From CAZLFA01 sp964558665 (GTDB lineage Bacteria; Desulfobacterota; Syntrophia; Syntrophales; PHBD01), in NCBI GenBank assembly GCA_964558665.1, contig CAZLFA010000015.1:1-63251 (forward strand): DNA of 63,251 nucleotides, in the 5' to 3' direction. A program made the translations under genes and the position numbers. A model generated the notes under the pieces. That model saw only the letters and a list, made by a program, of their open reading frames with translations. It did not search any database and had not been told where the DNA came from. This document shows positions 50,932-60,973 of the stretch, in pieces. Numbering within the stretch: the stretch's first letter is position 1; every line of letters begins with the position of its first letter.

Positions 50932-51303
50932 TTAATTGGGTTTCTTTGCCCCGTACTTTGAACGTCCCTGTTTTCTGTCCTGCACTCCAACGGCATCCAA
51001 GGTACCACGTACGATGTGATAACGGACACCTGGCAGGTCCTTCACTCTGCCGCCCCTGACCAGTACAACTGAATGTTCCTGAAGATTGTGACCGACGCCG
51101 GGAATATATGAGGTAACTTCATAACCGCTTGTTAACCTGACGCGCGCAACTTTTCTCAAGGCTGAATTAGGTTTTTTAGGCGTCGAGGTATAAACACGCA
51201 CACACACCCCTCTTCGCTGGGGAGAGCTTGCCAAAGCCGGTGTTTTGGCCTTCTGCTGCACATTCATTCGACCCTTTCTAATCAACTGATTTATCGTCGG
51301 CAT
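50932..51303 (-). CDS. rpsL: 30S ribosomal protein S12
   Basis: A 123-residue S12 of the decoding centre: PTINQLIRKGRM, SPQRRGVCVRVYTSTPKKPNSALRKVARVRLTSG, IPGVGHNLQEHSVVLVRGGRVKDLPGVRYH. The lysines of the KKPNS and GRVKDLP loops are those where streptomycin-resistance changes are known. Confidence 0.98.
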   Translation of the reverse strand: MPTINQLIRKGRMNVQQKAKTPALASSPQRRGVCVRVYTSTPKKPNSALRKVARVRLTSGYEVTSYIPGVGHNLQEHSVVLVRGGRVKDLPGVRYHIVRGTLDAVGVQDRKQGRSKYGAKKPN

Positions 51304-51342
51304 TAATCCTCCTCTGTAACCTGTTTACCTCTTCTGTAACTC

Positions 51343-51371
51343 ATTTTATCGTGTATAAAGTAACGCTGCAA
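51343..51371 (-). promoter_or_regulatory. Promoter between rpoC and rpsL
   Basis: Minus-strand TTGCAG (51366-51371), 17-nt spacer, TAAAAT (51343-51348). It would let the str operon be transcribed apart from rpoBC. Confidence 0.55.
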
Positions 51372-51387
51372 AAAGATGGCGTAGATA

Positions 51388-54300
51388 TCAATTCGCGGCC
51401 TGTATGTCAAGTATTTTCTCACTACTATTTTCGTCTAATAATTGTCCTTCGGAAGTTTCCTCTGTATCGTCAATTACCTTGATGCCCAGTTTTCTATATA
51501 TTGACAATCCAGTCCCCGCAGGAATCAACCTTCCCATGATGACATTCTCCTTGAGGCCTCTTAAGTAGTCAACTTTTCCCGCCAGGCTGGCTTCCGTAAG
51601 GACACGGGTTGTCTCCTGGAATGAAGCCGCAGAGATAAAGCTCTGAGTAGACAAAGATGCCTTTGTAATTCCGAGAAGAATAGGTTCACCCGTAGCCGGT
51701 CTTAATCCCGCCGCAACCATTCTCTGATTTTCCTCCTGGAATCTGTGCCGTTCAACCTGTTCATCAGCGATAAAGGAAGTGTCACCCGGTTCTGTAACCT
51801 TCACGCGGCGCAGCATCTGACGAACAATCACTTCCATATGCTTGTCGTTGATCTTGACGCCCTGCAGACGGTAGACTTCCTGTACCTCATCCACAAGGTA
51901 GCGGGCCAACTCCTTTTCCCCTTTAATCATAAGAAGGTCATGCGGGTTCTGGACGCCGTCCATCAAAGCCTCACCGGATTTGACTCTGTCGCCTTCCTGA
52001 ACACCTACATGCTTTCCCTTGGGAATCAGGTATTCTTTTTCCTCTCCCACTTCCGGTGTTATTATTACTTTTCTTTTCCCCTTAGCATCTTTACCGTATG
52101 ATACGGTACCGTCTATCTCACTGATAACCGCAAACTCCTTTGGCTTCCTTGCCTCAAAAAGCTCTGCCACTCGCGGCAGACCTCCAGTTATGTCTTTTGT
52201 CTTGGTTGTCTCTCTCGGAATTTTAGCAATAATATCTCCGGCACCTATCTGATCTCCTTCAGAAACAACGATATTAGCACCAACAGAGAGGAGATAACGG
52301 GCAACGCTTGTCCCACCTATTTTTGCTGTCTTACCTTTTTTATCCTTAATGGAAACCCGTGGCCGCAAATCAGTACCTTTGAATTCAACAATAACTTTTC
52401 TGGAAAGACCGGTTACTTCATCAACCTGCTCCTGCATGGTCTTACCTTCTATGATATCACCGAATTTTACTGTACCATCAACTTCAGCCAGCATGGGGAT
52501 AGAGAAAGGATCCCATTCGGCGAGAAGATCACCCTTCTTGACTGCACTGCCGCTTTTTACTTTAAGATGAGCACCGTAAGGAACCGGATATTTGCCGCGG
52601 CTTCTTCCTTCGTCATCAATGACATGAATCTCCCCGTTGCGGTTCATTACAACAAGCTCATTTGCTGTTGCTTTACTTGATACGGTATTAAGACTTTCAA
52701 ATTTAACTGTTCCTTCATGACGGGCTTCCAGAGTAGAATGTTCCTCAAATTTAGCTGTACCGCCGATATGGAAGGTTCTCATTGTCAACTGCGTCCCAGG
52801 CTCACCAATGGATTGTGCAGCAATAATTCCAACCGCTTCACCGATATTGACAAGATGACCATGGGCCAGATCCCGCCCGTAACACATTGCGCAAACACCA
52901 TATTTGGACTTGCAGGTAAGAACTGAACGAATACTCACTTTCTCGATTCCTGCATGGTCAACTTTCTCTGCCAGAGCTTCATTTATCTCCTGATTCCGTT
53001 CTATAATTACCTCGCTTGTGAAAGGATCTCTTATTTCCTCAAGAGCAACCCTTCCCAAGATGCGCTCTCCGGCCGTCTCAATTATTTCGCCGCCTTCCAT
53101 AAGTGCAGATACAAATATTCCGTCAAGTGTACCGCAGTCCTCCTCCGTAATTATACAGTCCTGTGCTACATCAACTAAACGCCTCGTCAGATAACCTGAG
53201 TTGGCTGTCTTTAAAGCTGTATCTGCCAGACCTTTTCTTGCTCCATGAGTCGAAATAAAATACTGTAAAACCGTCAACCCTTCACGGAAGTTAGCTGTGA
53301 TAGGTGTTTCAATAATTTCGCCGGATGGTTTTGCCATCAGTCCTCTCATACCTGCAAGCTGTCTTATTTGTACTGCGCTACCTCTGGCTCCGGAATCGGC
53401 CATCATAAAGATGGGGTTAAAACTCTTTTCTGTGACTTTTTTAACTCCATCGACTCCTTCGATGGCCTCGGTCTCGATACCTTTCATCATTTCTGCAGCA
53501 ACCTTCTCTGTGGCCTGTGCCCAGATATCGATGACTTTATTGTATCGTTCACCATCCGTAATTAATCCGTCCATATACTGCTTCTGAATTTTCAATACAT
53601 CCTTGTCCGCTCTTGCCACTATATCTTTTTTGTCATCAGGAATCACCATGTTGTGAATTGCAAAAGACGCTCCAGAAGTCGTTGCATATTTGAACCCCAG
53701 ATCTTTTAATCGATCTGCCAGAATAATTGTCGTCTTGTCTCCTCTTGTTCGATAGCTGTAGTCTATTAAATTTGCCAATTCCTTCTTGTTCATTACCCTG
53801 TTGATGGCATCAAACGGTATATCCTGTGGAATTATTTCGTAAAGAACAATCCTTCCGACTGTAGTGTCTTTTTTCTCACCATTTATTCTTACTGATATCT
53901 TTGCATGCAACTCAACTTCACCGGCATCAAAGGCGCTGCGGACCTCTGCCGGATCGGCAAACATCATGCCTTCCCCCTTGGCTCCCAAACGGGCTCTTGT
54001 AAGGTAGTATATGCCTAAAACGATATCCTGGCTTGGGATGATAATGGGTTTACCGTTTGCCGGCGAAAGTATATTGTTTGTTGACATCATGAGTACTCTC
54101 GCTTCAGATTGAGCTTCGACAGACAAAGGCACGTGAACCGCCATTTGATCACCATCAAAATCGGCGTTGAAAGCCGTACATACAAGAGGATGCAACTGGA
54201 TCGCCTTACCTTCTATCAAAACAGGTTCAAAGGCCTGAATGCCGAGCCTATGGAGCGTCGGCGCTCTGTTCAGCATTATAGGATACTCACGCACAACTTC

Positions 54301-55539
54301 ATCTAAGGCGTCCCATACCTCAGCCGTCTCTTTCTCGACCATTTTCTTGGCACTTTTCACCGTGGTAACATAGCCCTTATCCTGAAGGCGGTTATAAACA
54401 AATGGTTTAAAAAGCTCCAGCGCCATTTTCTTGGGAAGTCCGCACTGGTGAAGCCTCAGATCAGGACCCACTGTAATAACTGATCGTCCTGAATAATCAA
54501 CGCGCTTACCAAGAAGATTCTGGCGGAAACGACCTTGCTTCCCTTTCAGCATATCTGACAAGGAACGAAGCGGACGTTTGTTTGATCCTGTTATAGCTCT
54601 ACCTCTACGCCCGTTATCGAAAAGAACGTCCACTGCTTCCTGCAGCATTCTTTTCTCGTTGCGGATAATAATTTCCGGCGCATTAAGCTCCTGCAACCGC
54701 TTGAGGCGATTATTCCTGTTTATAACTCTGCGATAGAGATCATTGAGGTCAGATGTAGCGAAGCGTCCGCCATCAAGCGGTACCAGTGGTCGAAGATCAG
54801 GCGGGATAACAGGGAGAACCGTCAGTATCATCCATTCAGGTTTATTATGGGATTTTCTCAATGCCTCAACAACCTTCAGACGTTTGACAAGCTTCTTCCT
54901 CTTTGTATCCGAGAGGGTGTCTTTCAGTTCGCCGCGAAGCTCTTCGTCAAGTTTTTCAAGATCAATCTCTTCCATGAGTTTTCTGACTGCTTCCGCTCCG
55001 ATACCTGCTTCAAAGCCTTCACCGTATTCTTCTCTCAGATCAATATATTCTTCTTCCGTTAGAAGTTGCTTTTTCTTCAGAGGTGTGTTCTTGGGATCAA
55101 CAACAATCCAAGACTCGAAGTAGAGAACTTTTTCCAGTTCCTTGAGTGTGAGGTCCATGAGATTGCCGATTCGGCTGGGAAGGCTCTTCAAAAACCATAT
55201 ATGAGCTACAGGCGTAGCCAGAGTAATGTGCCCCATTCTCTCTCTGCGGACTTTGGATTGAATAACTTCAACACCGCACTTTTCGCAGACGACGCCCCGA
55301 TGCTTCATCCGCTTGTAACGCCCGCAAAGACACTCATAGTCCTTAACAGGACCAAAAATCTTTGCACAGAAGAGACCATCTCTTTCCGGTTTAAATGTCC
55401 TGTAATTGATTGTCTCGGGTTTCTTCACCTCGCCCTTGGACCATGACAGGATCTTTTCCGGTGATGCAATGGACATCTTGATGGCATTAAAACGAATGGG
55501 ATCCTTAGGTTTTTCAAAATAGCTAAAAACGTCTTCCAC
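51388..55539 (-). CDS. rpoC: RNA polymerase beta-prime subunit
   Basis: A 1383-residue catalytic subunit. Zinc site CLCGRYKRMKHRGVVCEKCGVEV near residue 70; catalytic magnesium motif NADFDGDQMAVHVPLS near 460; trigger-loop region MADSGARGSAVQIRQLAGMRGLMAKPSG; a second zinc site CKSKYGVCAMCYGRDLAHG. GTG start with GGGAG 7 nt before. Follows rpoB by 130 bp. Confidence 0.99.
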   Translation of the reverse strand: MEDVFSYFEKPKDPIRFNAIKMSIASPEKILSWSKGEVKKPETINYRTFKPERDGLFCAKIFGPVKDYECLCGRYKRMKHRGVVCEKCGVEVIQSKVRRERMGHITLATPVAHIWFLKSLPSRIGNLMDLTLKELEKVLYFESWIVVDPKNTPLKKKQLLTEEEYIDLREEYGEGFEAGIGAEAVRKLMEEIDLEKLDEELRGELKDTLSDTKRKKLVKRLKVVEALRKSHNKPEWMILTVLPVIPPDLRPLVPLDGGRFATSDLNDLYRRVINRNNRLKRLQELNAPEIIIRNEKRMLQEAVDVLFDNGRRGRAITGSNKRPLRSLSDMLKGKQGRFRQNLLGKRVDYSGRSVITVGPDLRLHQCGLPKKMALELFKPFVYNRLQDKGYVTTVKSAKKMVEKETAEVWDALDEVVREYPIMLNRAPTLHRLGIQAFEPVLIEGKAIQLHPLVCTAFNADFDGDQMAVHVPLSVEAQSEARVLMMSTNNILSPANGKPIIIPSQDIVLGIYYLTRARLGAKGEGMMFADPAEVRSAFDAGEVELHAKISVRINGEKKDTTVGRIVLYEIIPQDIPFDAINRVMNKKELANLIDYSYRTRGDKTTIILADRLKDLGFKYATTSGASFAIHNMVIPDDKKDIVARADKDVLKIQKQYMDGLITDGERYNKVIDIWAQATEKVAAEMMKGIETEAIEGVDGVKKVTEKSFNPIFMMADSGARGSAVQIRQLAGMRGLMAKPSGEIIETPITANFREGLTVLQYFISTHGARKGLADTALKTANSGYLTRRLVDVAQDCIITEEDCGTLDGIFVSALMEGGEIIETAGERILGRVALEEIRDPFTSEVIIERNQEINEALAEKVDHAGIEKVSIRSVLTCKSKYGVCAMCYGRDLAHGHLVNIGEAVGIIAAQSIGEPGTQLTMRTFHIGGTAKFEEHSTLEARHEGTVKFESLNTVSSKATANELVVMNRNGEIHVIDDEGRSRGKYPVPYGAHLKVKSGSAVKKGDLLAEWDPFSIPMLAEVDGTVKFGDIIEGKTMQEQVDEVTGLSRKVIVEFKGTDLRPRVSIKDKKGKTAKIGGTSVARYLLSVGANIVVSEGDQIGAGDIIAKIPRETTKTKDITGGLPRVAELFEARKPKEFAVISEIDGTVSYGKDAKGKRKVIITPEVGEEKEYLIPKGKHVGVQEGDRVKSGEALMDGVQNPHDLLMIKGEKELARYLVDEVQEVYRLQGVKINDKHMEVIVRQMLRRVKVTEPGDTSFIADEQVERHRFQEENQRMVAAGLRPATGEPILLGITKASLSTQSFISAASFQETTRVLTEASLAGKVDYLRGLKENVIMGRLIPAGTGLSIYRKLGIKVIDDTEETSEGQLLDENSSEKILDIQAAN

Positions 55540-55669
55540 GGATCATCTCCCTTTTGGAATTAAAATCTTTTATGCAGTTTTCCATAATCATTGAAAATCT
55601 GCACTCTCCCACAATTAAAAAAAACGGCCTTTTTTTATCTTTGATATCGACCTGACCGTCTCTGTTGCA

Positions 55670-58600
55670 TTACTCTTCCTCTATAAGCTCTACATCAAGA
55701 CACAGACTTTGCAGTTCTTTGACAAGAACATTGAATGACTCCGGCAGTCCTGGTTCAAGGGTATGTTCACCTTTAACTATGGCTTCATAAATTCTGGTTC
55801 TGCCCGCAACGTCGTCAGATTTTACTGTTAAAAATTCCTGCAATGAATAAGCAGCGCCATATGCTTCCATTGCCCATACTTCCATTTCACCCAGACGCTG
55901 ACCACCAAACTGGGCCTTGCCGCCGAGCGGCTGTTGTGTAACCAGCGAATAGGGACCGATAGAGCGCGCATGTATTTTATTGTCTACAAGGTGATGCAGT
56001 TTCAGCATATAAATCATACCGACGGTAATTTCCTGCTCGAAAGGTTCACCCGTTTTTCCATCAAAGAGGATACTCTGCCCTGTTTCAGGAAGATCAACAC
56101 TTCTAAGCATACCCCTGATTTCATCCTCGTCAGCTCCGTCAAAAACCGGCGTCGCCATGGGAATGCCTCTTTTCAGACGGGAAATAAACCTTTTCAATTC
56201 TTCCTCTGTTGCCCCATCAACAAATCGTTCAAACTCTGACGATTCGTAGATTCTTTTCATTTCTGTTTTGACCTGATTCAGGCTCGATCCTTTTTCCAGC
56301 AATTCGTTGACCTTTTCTCCAAGACCTTTTGAAGCCCAGCCAAGATGTGTTTCCAGAATTTGCCCGACATTCATACGTGAAGGAACTCCCAAGGGATTGA
56401 GGATTATATCAACGGGCGTACCATCTATGAAATACGGCATATCTTCTTCAGGAAGTATTCTTGAAAGAACACCCTTGTTTCCATGACGGCCTGCCATCTT
56501 GTCACCAACAGAAAGTTTGCGTTTTATTGCTATATAAACCTTGACCAGTTTAATAACGCCCGGGGGAAGCTCATCTCCAGCTTTTAATTTTTCCATTTTT
56601 TCTTCAAAGAATCCCTCGACAAACTCAATTTTACGGGAGAGATTGTCAAACAGGACATTAACTTTCTTCTCTGTTTCATCGTCATTTGCCAGAGATATCT
56701 CTTTCCAGGTCATGAACGGCGTCCTCGTAAGAAATTCTTCCGATATGACGTCACCTTTTTTAAGTAGGATCTTCTTCTTTTTTGCGTCCACGACCTTTGA
56801 ATTGCATGTCTTGCCTAGCAGCATATTGTATATTTGATCTTTTACTCCTTCGGAGATAATTCTTATCTCATCGTCTCTGTCTTTAGCAAGATTCCGCATA
56901 GCTTCGTCTTCTATCGCCTGTGAACGGTTGTCCCTTTCTGCCCCTTTACGGGTAAATATCTTGGCATCAATAACAGTACCTTCGACACCGGGCGGTACTC
57001 TCAGGGAAGTATCACGAACATCGCTTGCCTTCTCCCCGAAGATAGCACGCAAAAGCTTTTCTTCCGGAGACAGTTGAGTCTCCCCTTTCGGTGTAATCTT
57101 TCCAACTAGAATGTCGCCCGGTTTCACAGATACTCCCATGCGGACGATTCCGCTTTCATCAAGATTTCTGAGTGCATCTTCACCGACATTAGGTATATCT
57201 CTGGTTATCTCCTCCTTGCCTAATTTCGTGTCTCTGGCCATTGTTTCAAATTCTTCGATATGAATGGATGTATAGATATCTTCCTTGACAACACGTTCAC
57301 TTACTAAAATCGAATCTTCGTAGTTATACCCGCCCCAAGACATGAACGCGACCATCACATTACGCCCCAGTGCCAGTTCACCGTTATCGGTGGCCGGACC
57401 GTCGGCTATTATATCTCCCCTATGAACAACGCTGCCCTTATTGACAATAGGTTTTTGATTGAAACATGTATCCTGATTGGAACGTTGATATTTGACCAGA
57501 TTGTATATATCAACGCCCGTGTCTGTTTCATTCTGTTCACGCAAACGGCTTTTAACGACAATCCTAGAAGCATCTACACTTTCAACGATACCATCTCGGT
57601 TTGCAATAACTACGGCGCCGGAATCTCTCGCAACAACATGCTCCATTCCTGTTCCAACAAGTGGCGATGCAGGCTTCATGAGCGGTACTGCCTGGCGCTG
57701 CATATTGGATCCCATCAAAGCTCTGTTGGCATCGTCATGTTCCAGGAATGGAATAAGAGCGGCGGCAACACTGACCAGCTGATTCGGAGAGACATCCATC
57801 AAATTAATATTCTGTGATTCAACATTAAGGAAATCACCTCCCTTTCTTGCAGAGATAAGCTCCTCAGAAAATCTGCCGTTCCTGTCGATTGGTCTATCAG
57901 CCTGAGCAATTATTTTATCCTCTTCTTCAATAGCCGTCAGATAACATACATCATCGAGAACTTTTCCGTTCTTGACATAGCGATAAGGTGTCTCAATAAA
58001 GCCGAATTCATTGACTCTGGCGTAAGTGCTGAGAGAAACGATAAGACCGATATTCGGTCCTTCAGGAGTCTCAACAGGACAGATTCTGCCGTAATGAGTG
58101 GGATGAACGTCTCGCACCTCAAATCCTGCTCTCTCACGGGTTAAACCGCCCGGCCCCAGAGCCGATAAACGACGTTTATGGGTTATTTCCGACAAAGGAT
58201 TTGTCTGATCCATGAATTGCGAAAGCTGGCTGCTCCCGAAAAATTCATTCACTACTGCTGAAACTGGCTTGGCGTTCACCAGGTCATGAGGCATCATGGT
58301 TTCGATATCCTGGAGACTCATCTTTTCCTTAACGGCACGCTCCATTCTCACCAAACCTATACGGTATTGATTCTCAATCAGTTCACCTACGGAACGCACT
58401 CTTCTGTTTCCGAGGTGGTCTATATCATCCACACTGCGATCTCCGACGCCATTTTTCAAATCGATAAGATATTTGACAGCAGATAGGATATCCTCGTTGC
58501 GTAACACAGTAACTTCTGTCGGAACGTCGAGATGCAGTTTATAGTTCATTTTTGCTCTTCCAACATCTGAAAGATCATATGTTTCAGACTCGAAAAAGAG

Positions 58601-59761
58601 GCTGTTGAAAAACTTTTGGGCAGTCTCCGGTGTAGGTGGGTTACTGGGACGCAGTCTGCGATAAATTTCAATTATTGCATCTTCCGCGGACTCTGTCCTG
58701 TCCATAAGTAAAGTATCTCTGATTGAAGCATTGGAACTGTCCTCGTCAAGATGAATCAAGAGGAGCTCTTGTATTCCTTTTTCAAGAATAAGCTCCAATC
58801 CCTGTTGGCTCAATTCTTCGTTACACTTCAGTAAGATCTCGCCAGTGGATGAATCGATAACATCAGACGCAAGAACCTTGCCAATCACATCACCTTCATG
58901 GATAGTGACTTTTTTTATCTTTAGATCAGCCATCCGCTTGATGTTTAATTTTGTTAGCTTCCTTCCTTTCTTGACAATAATCTCCCCGGTCTTGGGATCT
59001 TTAATGTCTTCCGAAATCTTCCCGCCGATCAGTGCTTCATCAACGGCCATAAAAATGCCTTTTTCCTCCAGCATTATTCGTTCGACATTATAAAAGTACT
59101 TCAGAAGCGCCTCTGTAGAATTACCCATTGCTTTTAAAAGGATCGTTACCGGCATCTTCCGTCTTCTATCAATGCGTGCATAAAGAAGGTCTTTGGAATC
59201 GAATTCCAAATCCAGCCAAGATCCTCTGATTGGAATTACGCGTGATGAATAGATTAATTTACCGCTGGCCAGTGTCTTACCTTTATCATGATCAAAGAAG
59301 ATGCCGGGAGAACGGTGAAGCTGACTGACGATGACTCTCTCTGTTCCATTGACGATGAATGTTCCATTGGTCGTCATCAAGGGAATCTCACCAAAATATA
59401 TCTCCTGCTCTTTTATATCCCGGATAAGTTTCTGGTCGGTATTGCGATCGACATCAAAAACTACCAACCTGACCACAATTTTTAGTGGCGCCGCATAAGT
59501 CATTCCTTTCTGCACGCATTCCTTGACGTCATATCTCACATCCCCGATTTTGTAGCTCACAAACTCCAATGAGCACTTACCGCTGAAATCTGAAATAGGA
59601 AAAACACTCTTGAAGGCACCCTGTAATCCGAAATTTCTTCTCTTGTCAGGCTCAGAATCCTTTTGAAGAAACTTCTCATAGGATTTTACCTGAATGTCGA
59701 TAAGATTAGGGATATTCAATACCCTTTTAATGTGGCCAAAGTTTTTTCTAAACTCGCCCAT
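55670..59761 (-). CDS. rpoB: RNA polymerase beta subunit
   Basis: A 1363-residue subunit. The rifampicin-pocket region is FFGSSQLSQFMDQTNPLSEITHKRRLSALGPGGL, with the usual sensitive-type residues; the later signature GDKMAGRHGNKGVLS is intact. AAAGGA before the ATG. 91 bp after rplL. Confidence 0.99.
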   Translation of the reverse strand: MGEFRKNFGHIKRVLNIPNLIDIQVKSYEKFLQKDSEPDKRRNFGLQGAFKSVFPISDFSGKCSLEFVSYKIGDVRYDVKECVQKGMTYAAPLKIVVRLVVFDVDRNTDQKLIRDIKEQEIYFGEIPLMTTNGTFIVNGTERVIVSQLHRSPGIFFDHDKGKTLASGKLIYSSRVIPIRGSWLDLEFDSKDLLYARIDRRRKMPVTILLKAMGNSTEALLKYFYNVERIMLEEKGIFMAVDEALIGGKISEDIKDPKTGEIIVKKGRKLTKLNIKRMADLKIKKVTIHEGDVIGKVLASDVIDSSTGEILLKCNEELSQQGLELILEKGIQELLLIHLDEDSSNASIRDTLLMDRTESAEDAIIEIYRRLRPSNPPTPETAQKFFNSLFFESETYDLSDVGRAKMNYKLHLDVPTEVTVLRNEDILSAVKYLIDLKNGVGDRSVDDIDHLGNRRVRSVGELIENQYRIGLVRMERAVKEKMSLQDIETMMPHDLVNAKPVSAVVNEFFGSSQLSQFMDQTNPLSEITHKRRLSALGPGGLTRERAGFEVRDVHPTHYGRICPVETPEGPNIGLIVSLSTYARVNEFGFIETPYRYVKNGKVLDDVCYLTAIEEEDKIIAQADRPIDRNGRFSEELISARKGGDFLNVESQNINLMDVSPNQLVSVAAALIPFLEHDDANRALMGSNMQRQAVPLMKPASPLVGTGMEHVVARDSGAVVIANRDGIVESVDASRIVVKSRLREQNETDTGVDIYNLVKYQRSNQDTCFNQKPIVNKGSVVHRGDIIADGPATDNGELALGRNVMVAFMSWGGYNYEDSILVSERVVKEDIYTSIHIEEFETMARDTKLGKEEITRDIPNVGEDALRNLDESGIVRMGVSVKPGDILVGKITPKGETQLSPEEKLLRAIFGEKASDVRDTSLRVPPGVEGTVIDAKIFTRKGAERDNRSQAIEDEAMRNLAKDRDDEIRIISEGVKDQIYNMLLGKTCNSKVVDAKKKKILLKKGDVISEEFLTRTPFMTWKEISLANDDETEKKVNVLFDNLSRKIEFVEGFFEEKMEKLKAGDELPPGVIKLVKVYIAIKRKLSVGDKMAGRHGNKGVLSRILPEEDMPYFIDGTPVDIILNPLGVPSRMNVGQILETHLGWASKGLGEKVNELLEKGSSLNQVKTEMKRIYESSEFERFVDGATEEELKRFISRLKRGIPMATPVFDGADEDEIRGMLRSVDLPETGQSILFDGKTGEPFEQEITVGMIYMLKLHHLVDNKIHARSIGPYSLVTQQPLGGKAQFGGQRLGEMEVWAMEAYGAAYSLQEFLTVKSDDVAGRTRIYEAIVKGEHTLEPGLPESFNVLVKELQSLCLDVELIEEE

Positions 59762-59791
59762 AATTTCCTTTCAAAAAATGTGTCAAGTGGT

Positions 59792-59827
59792 TGCCGGGGC
59801 AAGGGGATACCCTTATTATCCCCGGCA
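59792..59827 (-). promoter_or_regulatory. Two-stem hairpin between rplL and rpoB
   Basis: TGCCGGGG (59792-59799) pairs with CCCCGGCA (59820-59827); inside, AAGGG (59801-59805) pairs with CCCTT (59810-59814). No U run follows, so an RNA-processing or attenuator role is more likely than simple termination. The same gap holds an attenuator and an RNase III site in Escherichia coli. Confidence 0.6.
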
Positions 59828-59852
59828 TATGGCAAGATTAATACCGAGGTTT

Positions 59853-60233
59853 CTACTTGATTTCCACTGTACCGCCAGCTTTTTCGATTTTTGCCTTGAT
59901 GTCTGCAGCCTCATCCTTAGAAACACCTTCCTTAACAGGCTTAGGTACACCCTCAACCAAGTCTTTTGCTTCTTTGAGTCCCAGACCGGTAATTGCTCTT
60001 ACTTCCTTGATAACCTGAATCTTCTGGTCGCCGAAGCCGGTCAGAACAACATCAAACTCTGTTTTTTCTTCTGCCGGCGCCGCTTGGGCAGGTCCTGCTG
60101 CAACGGCTGCCACTGCTACTGGTGCCGCAGCCGATACACCAAATTTCTGTTCAAGTTCTTTTACCAGTTCCGACAACTCCAGAACAGTCATTCCCTCAAT
60201 AAATTTTACGACATCTTCTTTAGTAATAGCCAT
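59853..60233 (-). CDS. rplL: 50S ribosomal protein L7/L12
   Basis: A 126-residue stalk protein: an N-terminal dimerisation helix pair, an Ala-rich hinge (AAAPVAVAAVAAGPAQAAPAEE), then the factor-binding domain EFDVVLTGFGDQKIQVIKEVRAITGLGLKEAKDLVEGVPK. Confidence 0.98.
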   Translation of the reverse strand: MAITKEDVVKFIEGMTVLELSELVKELEQKFGVSAAAPVAVAAVAAGPAQAAPAEEKTEFDVVLTGFGDQKIQVIKEVRAITGLGLKEAKDLVEGVPKPVKEGVSKDEAADIKAKIEKAGGTVEIK

Positions 60234-60259
60234 TTTCTCATCCTTCCTGTATGATTGAT

Positions 60260-60781
60260 TTAATTTGATTCCTTTTTAGTCCGATAAGCATCAAGAACAT
60301 TCACCAATCCCCGCGGAACGGCACTCAATACAGTAACCAGGGATGTTTGTACGCCAATCATAACCGACAGCAATTTTGCCAGGAGAACTTCCCTGCTGGG
60401 CAGTTCTGCCAAAGCTGATATCTGATCCTTGTTGATTAGTTTTCCATCCAGAACACCTATCTTGATATCAAGCTCGGCATTCTTTTTGGCAAAATCAACC
60501 AGAATCTTTGTCGATTCGACAACGTCGCCTTTGTTAAGAGCCATGACAAGGGGCCCTTTAAGGTGCTCATCAAGGACACTGATTGATGTGTCTTTTGATG
60601 CAATCCGCAACAGGGTATTTTTTACAACCTTTAACTCTGTTTCGGACTTTCGCAACGTGTTTCTTAAAGTGGTCATTTTCTCGACATTCATACCGCTGTA
60701 ACCTGCCAGGATGGCAAGTTTGGCCACTTTCAACTTCTCGTGAAGTTCCGCTGCAATCTGTTCCTTAGTTTTGCGATCCAA
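60260..60781 (-). CDS. rplJ: 50S ribosomal protein L10
   Basis: A 173-residue stalk base protein: an N-terminal rRNA-binding domain (RKTKEQIAAELHEKLKVAKLAILAGYSGMNVEKMTTLRNTLRK) and C-terminal helix for L7/L12 dimers. TTG start with GGAGG 7 nt before. Autoregulates through the leader upstream. Confidence 0.97.
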   Translation of the reverse strand: MDRKTKEQIAAELHEKLKVAKLAILAGYSGMNVEKMTTLRNTLRKSETELKVVKNTLLRIASKDTSISVLDEHLKGPLVMALNKGDVVESTKILVDFAKKNAELDIKIGVLDGKLINKDQISALAELPSREVLLAKLLSVMIGVQTSLVTVLSAVPRGLVNVLDAYRTKKESN

Positions 60782-60782
60782 T

Positions 60783-60970
60783 CTCCAACCTCCTTTCTCC
60801 TTAATTCATTATGAATCCCCTTCCATTGCGGGAACGGGAGATTCCATGAGAGCCGGAGATCGCGTTAATCATACAGAAAAATGATGAGTTATCCGTATTC
60901 TCTGTTTGAAGTCTCGGCAGGCCGATGAATATCGTTTAAAGAAGTACCTGCTGTCTCCGACTTTAATTAC
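60783..60970 (-). ncRNA. Ribosomal L10 leader
   Basis: The 192-bp gap upstream of rplJ contains, on the minus strand, GACAGCAGGTAC followed about 20 nt on by GGCCTGCCGAGA, the conserved kink-turn-like part of the L10 leader that binds the L10-L12 complex and represses translation. Confidence 0.75.
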
Positions 60971-60973
60971 TAA

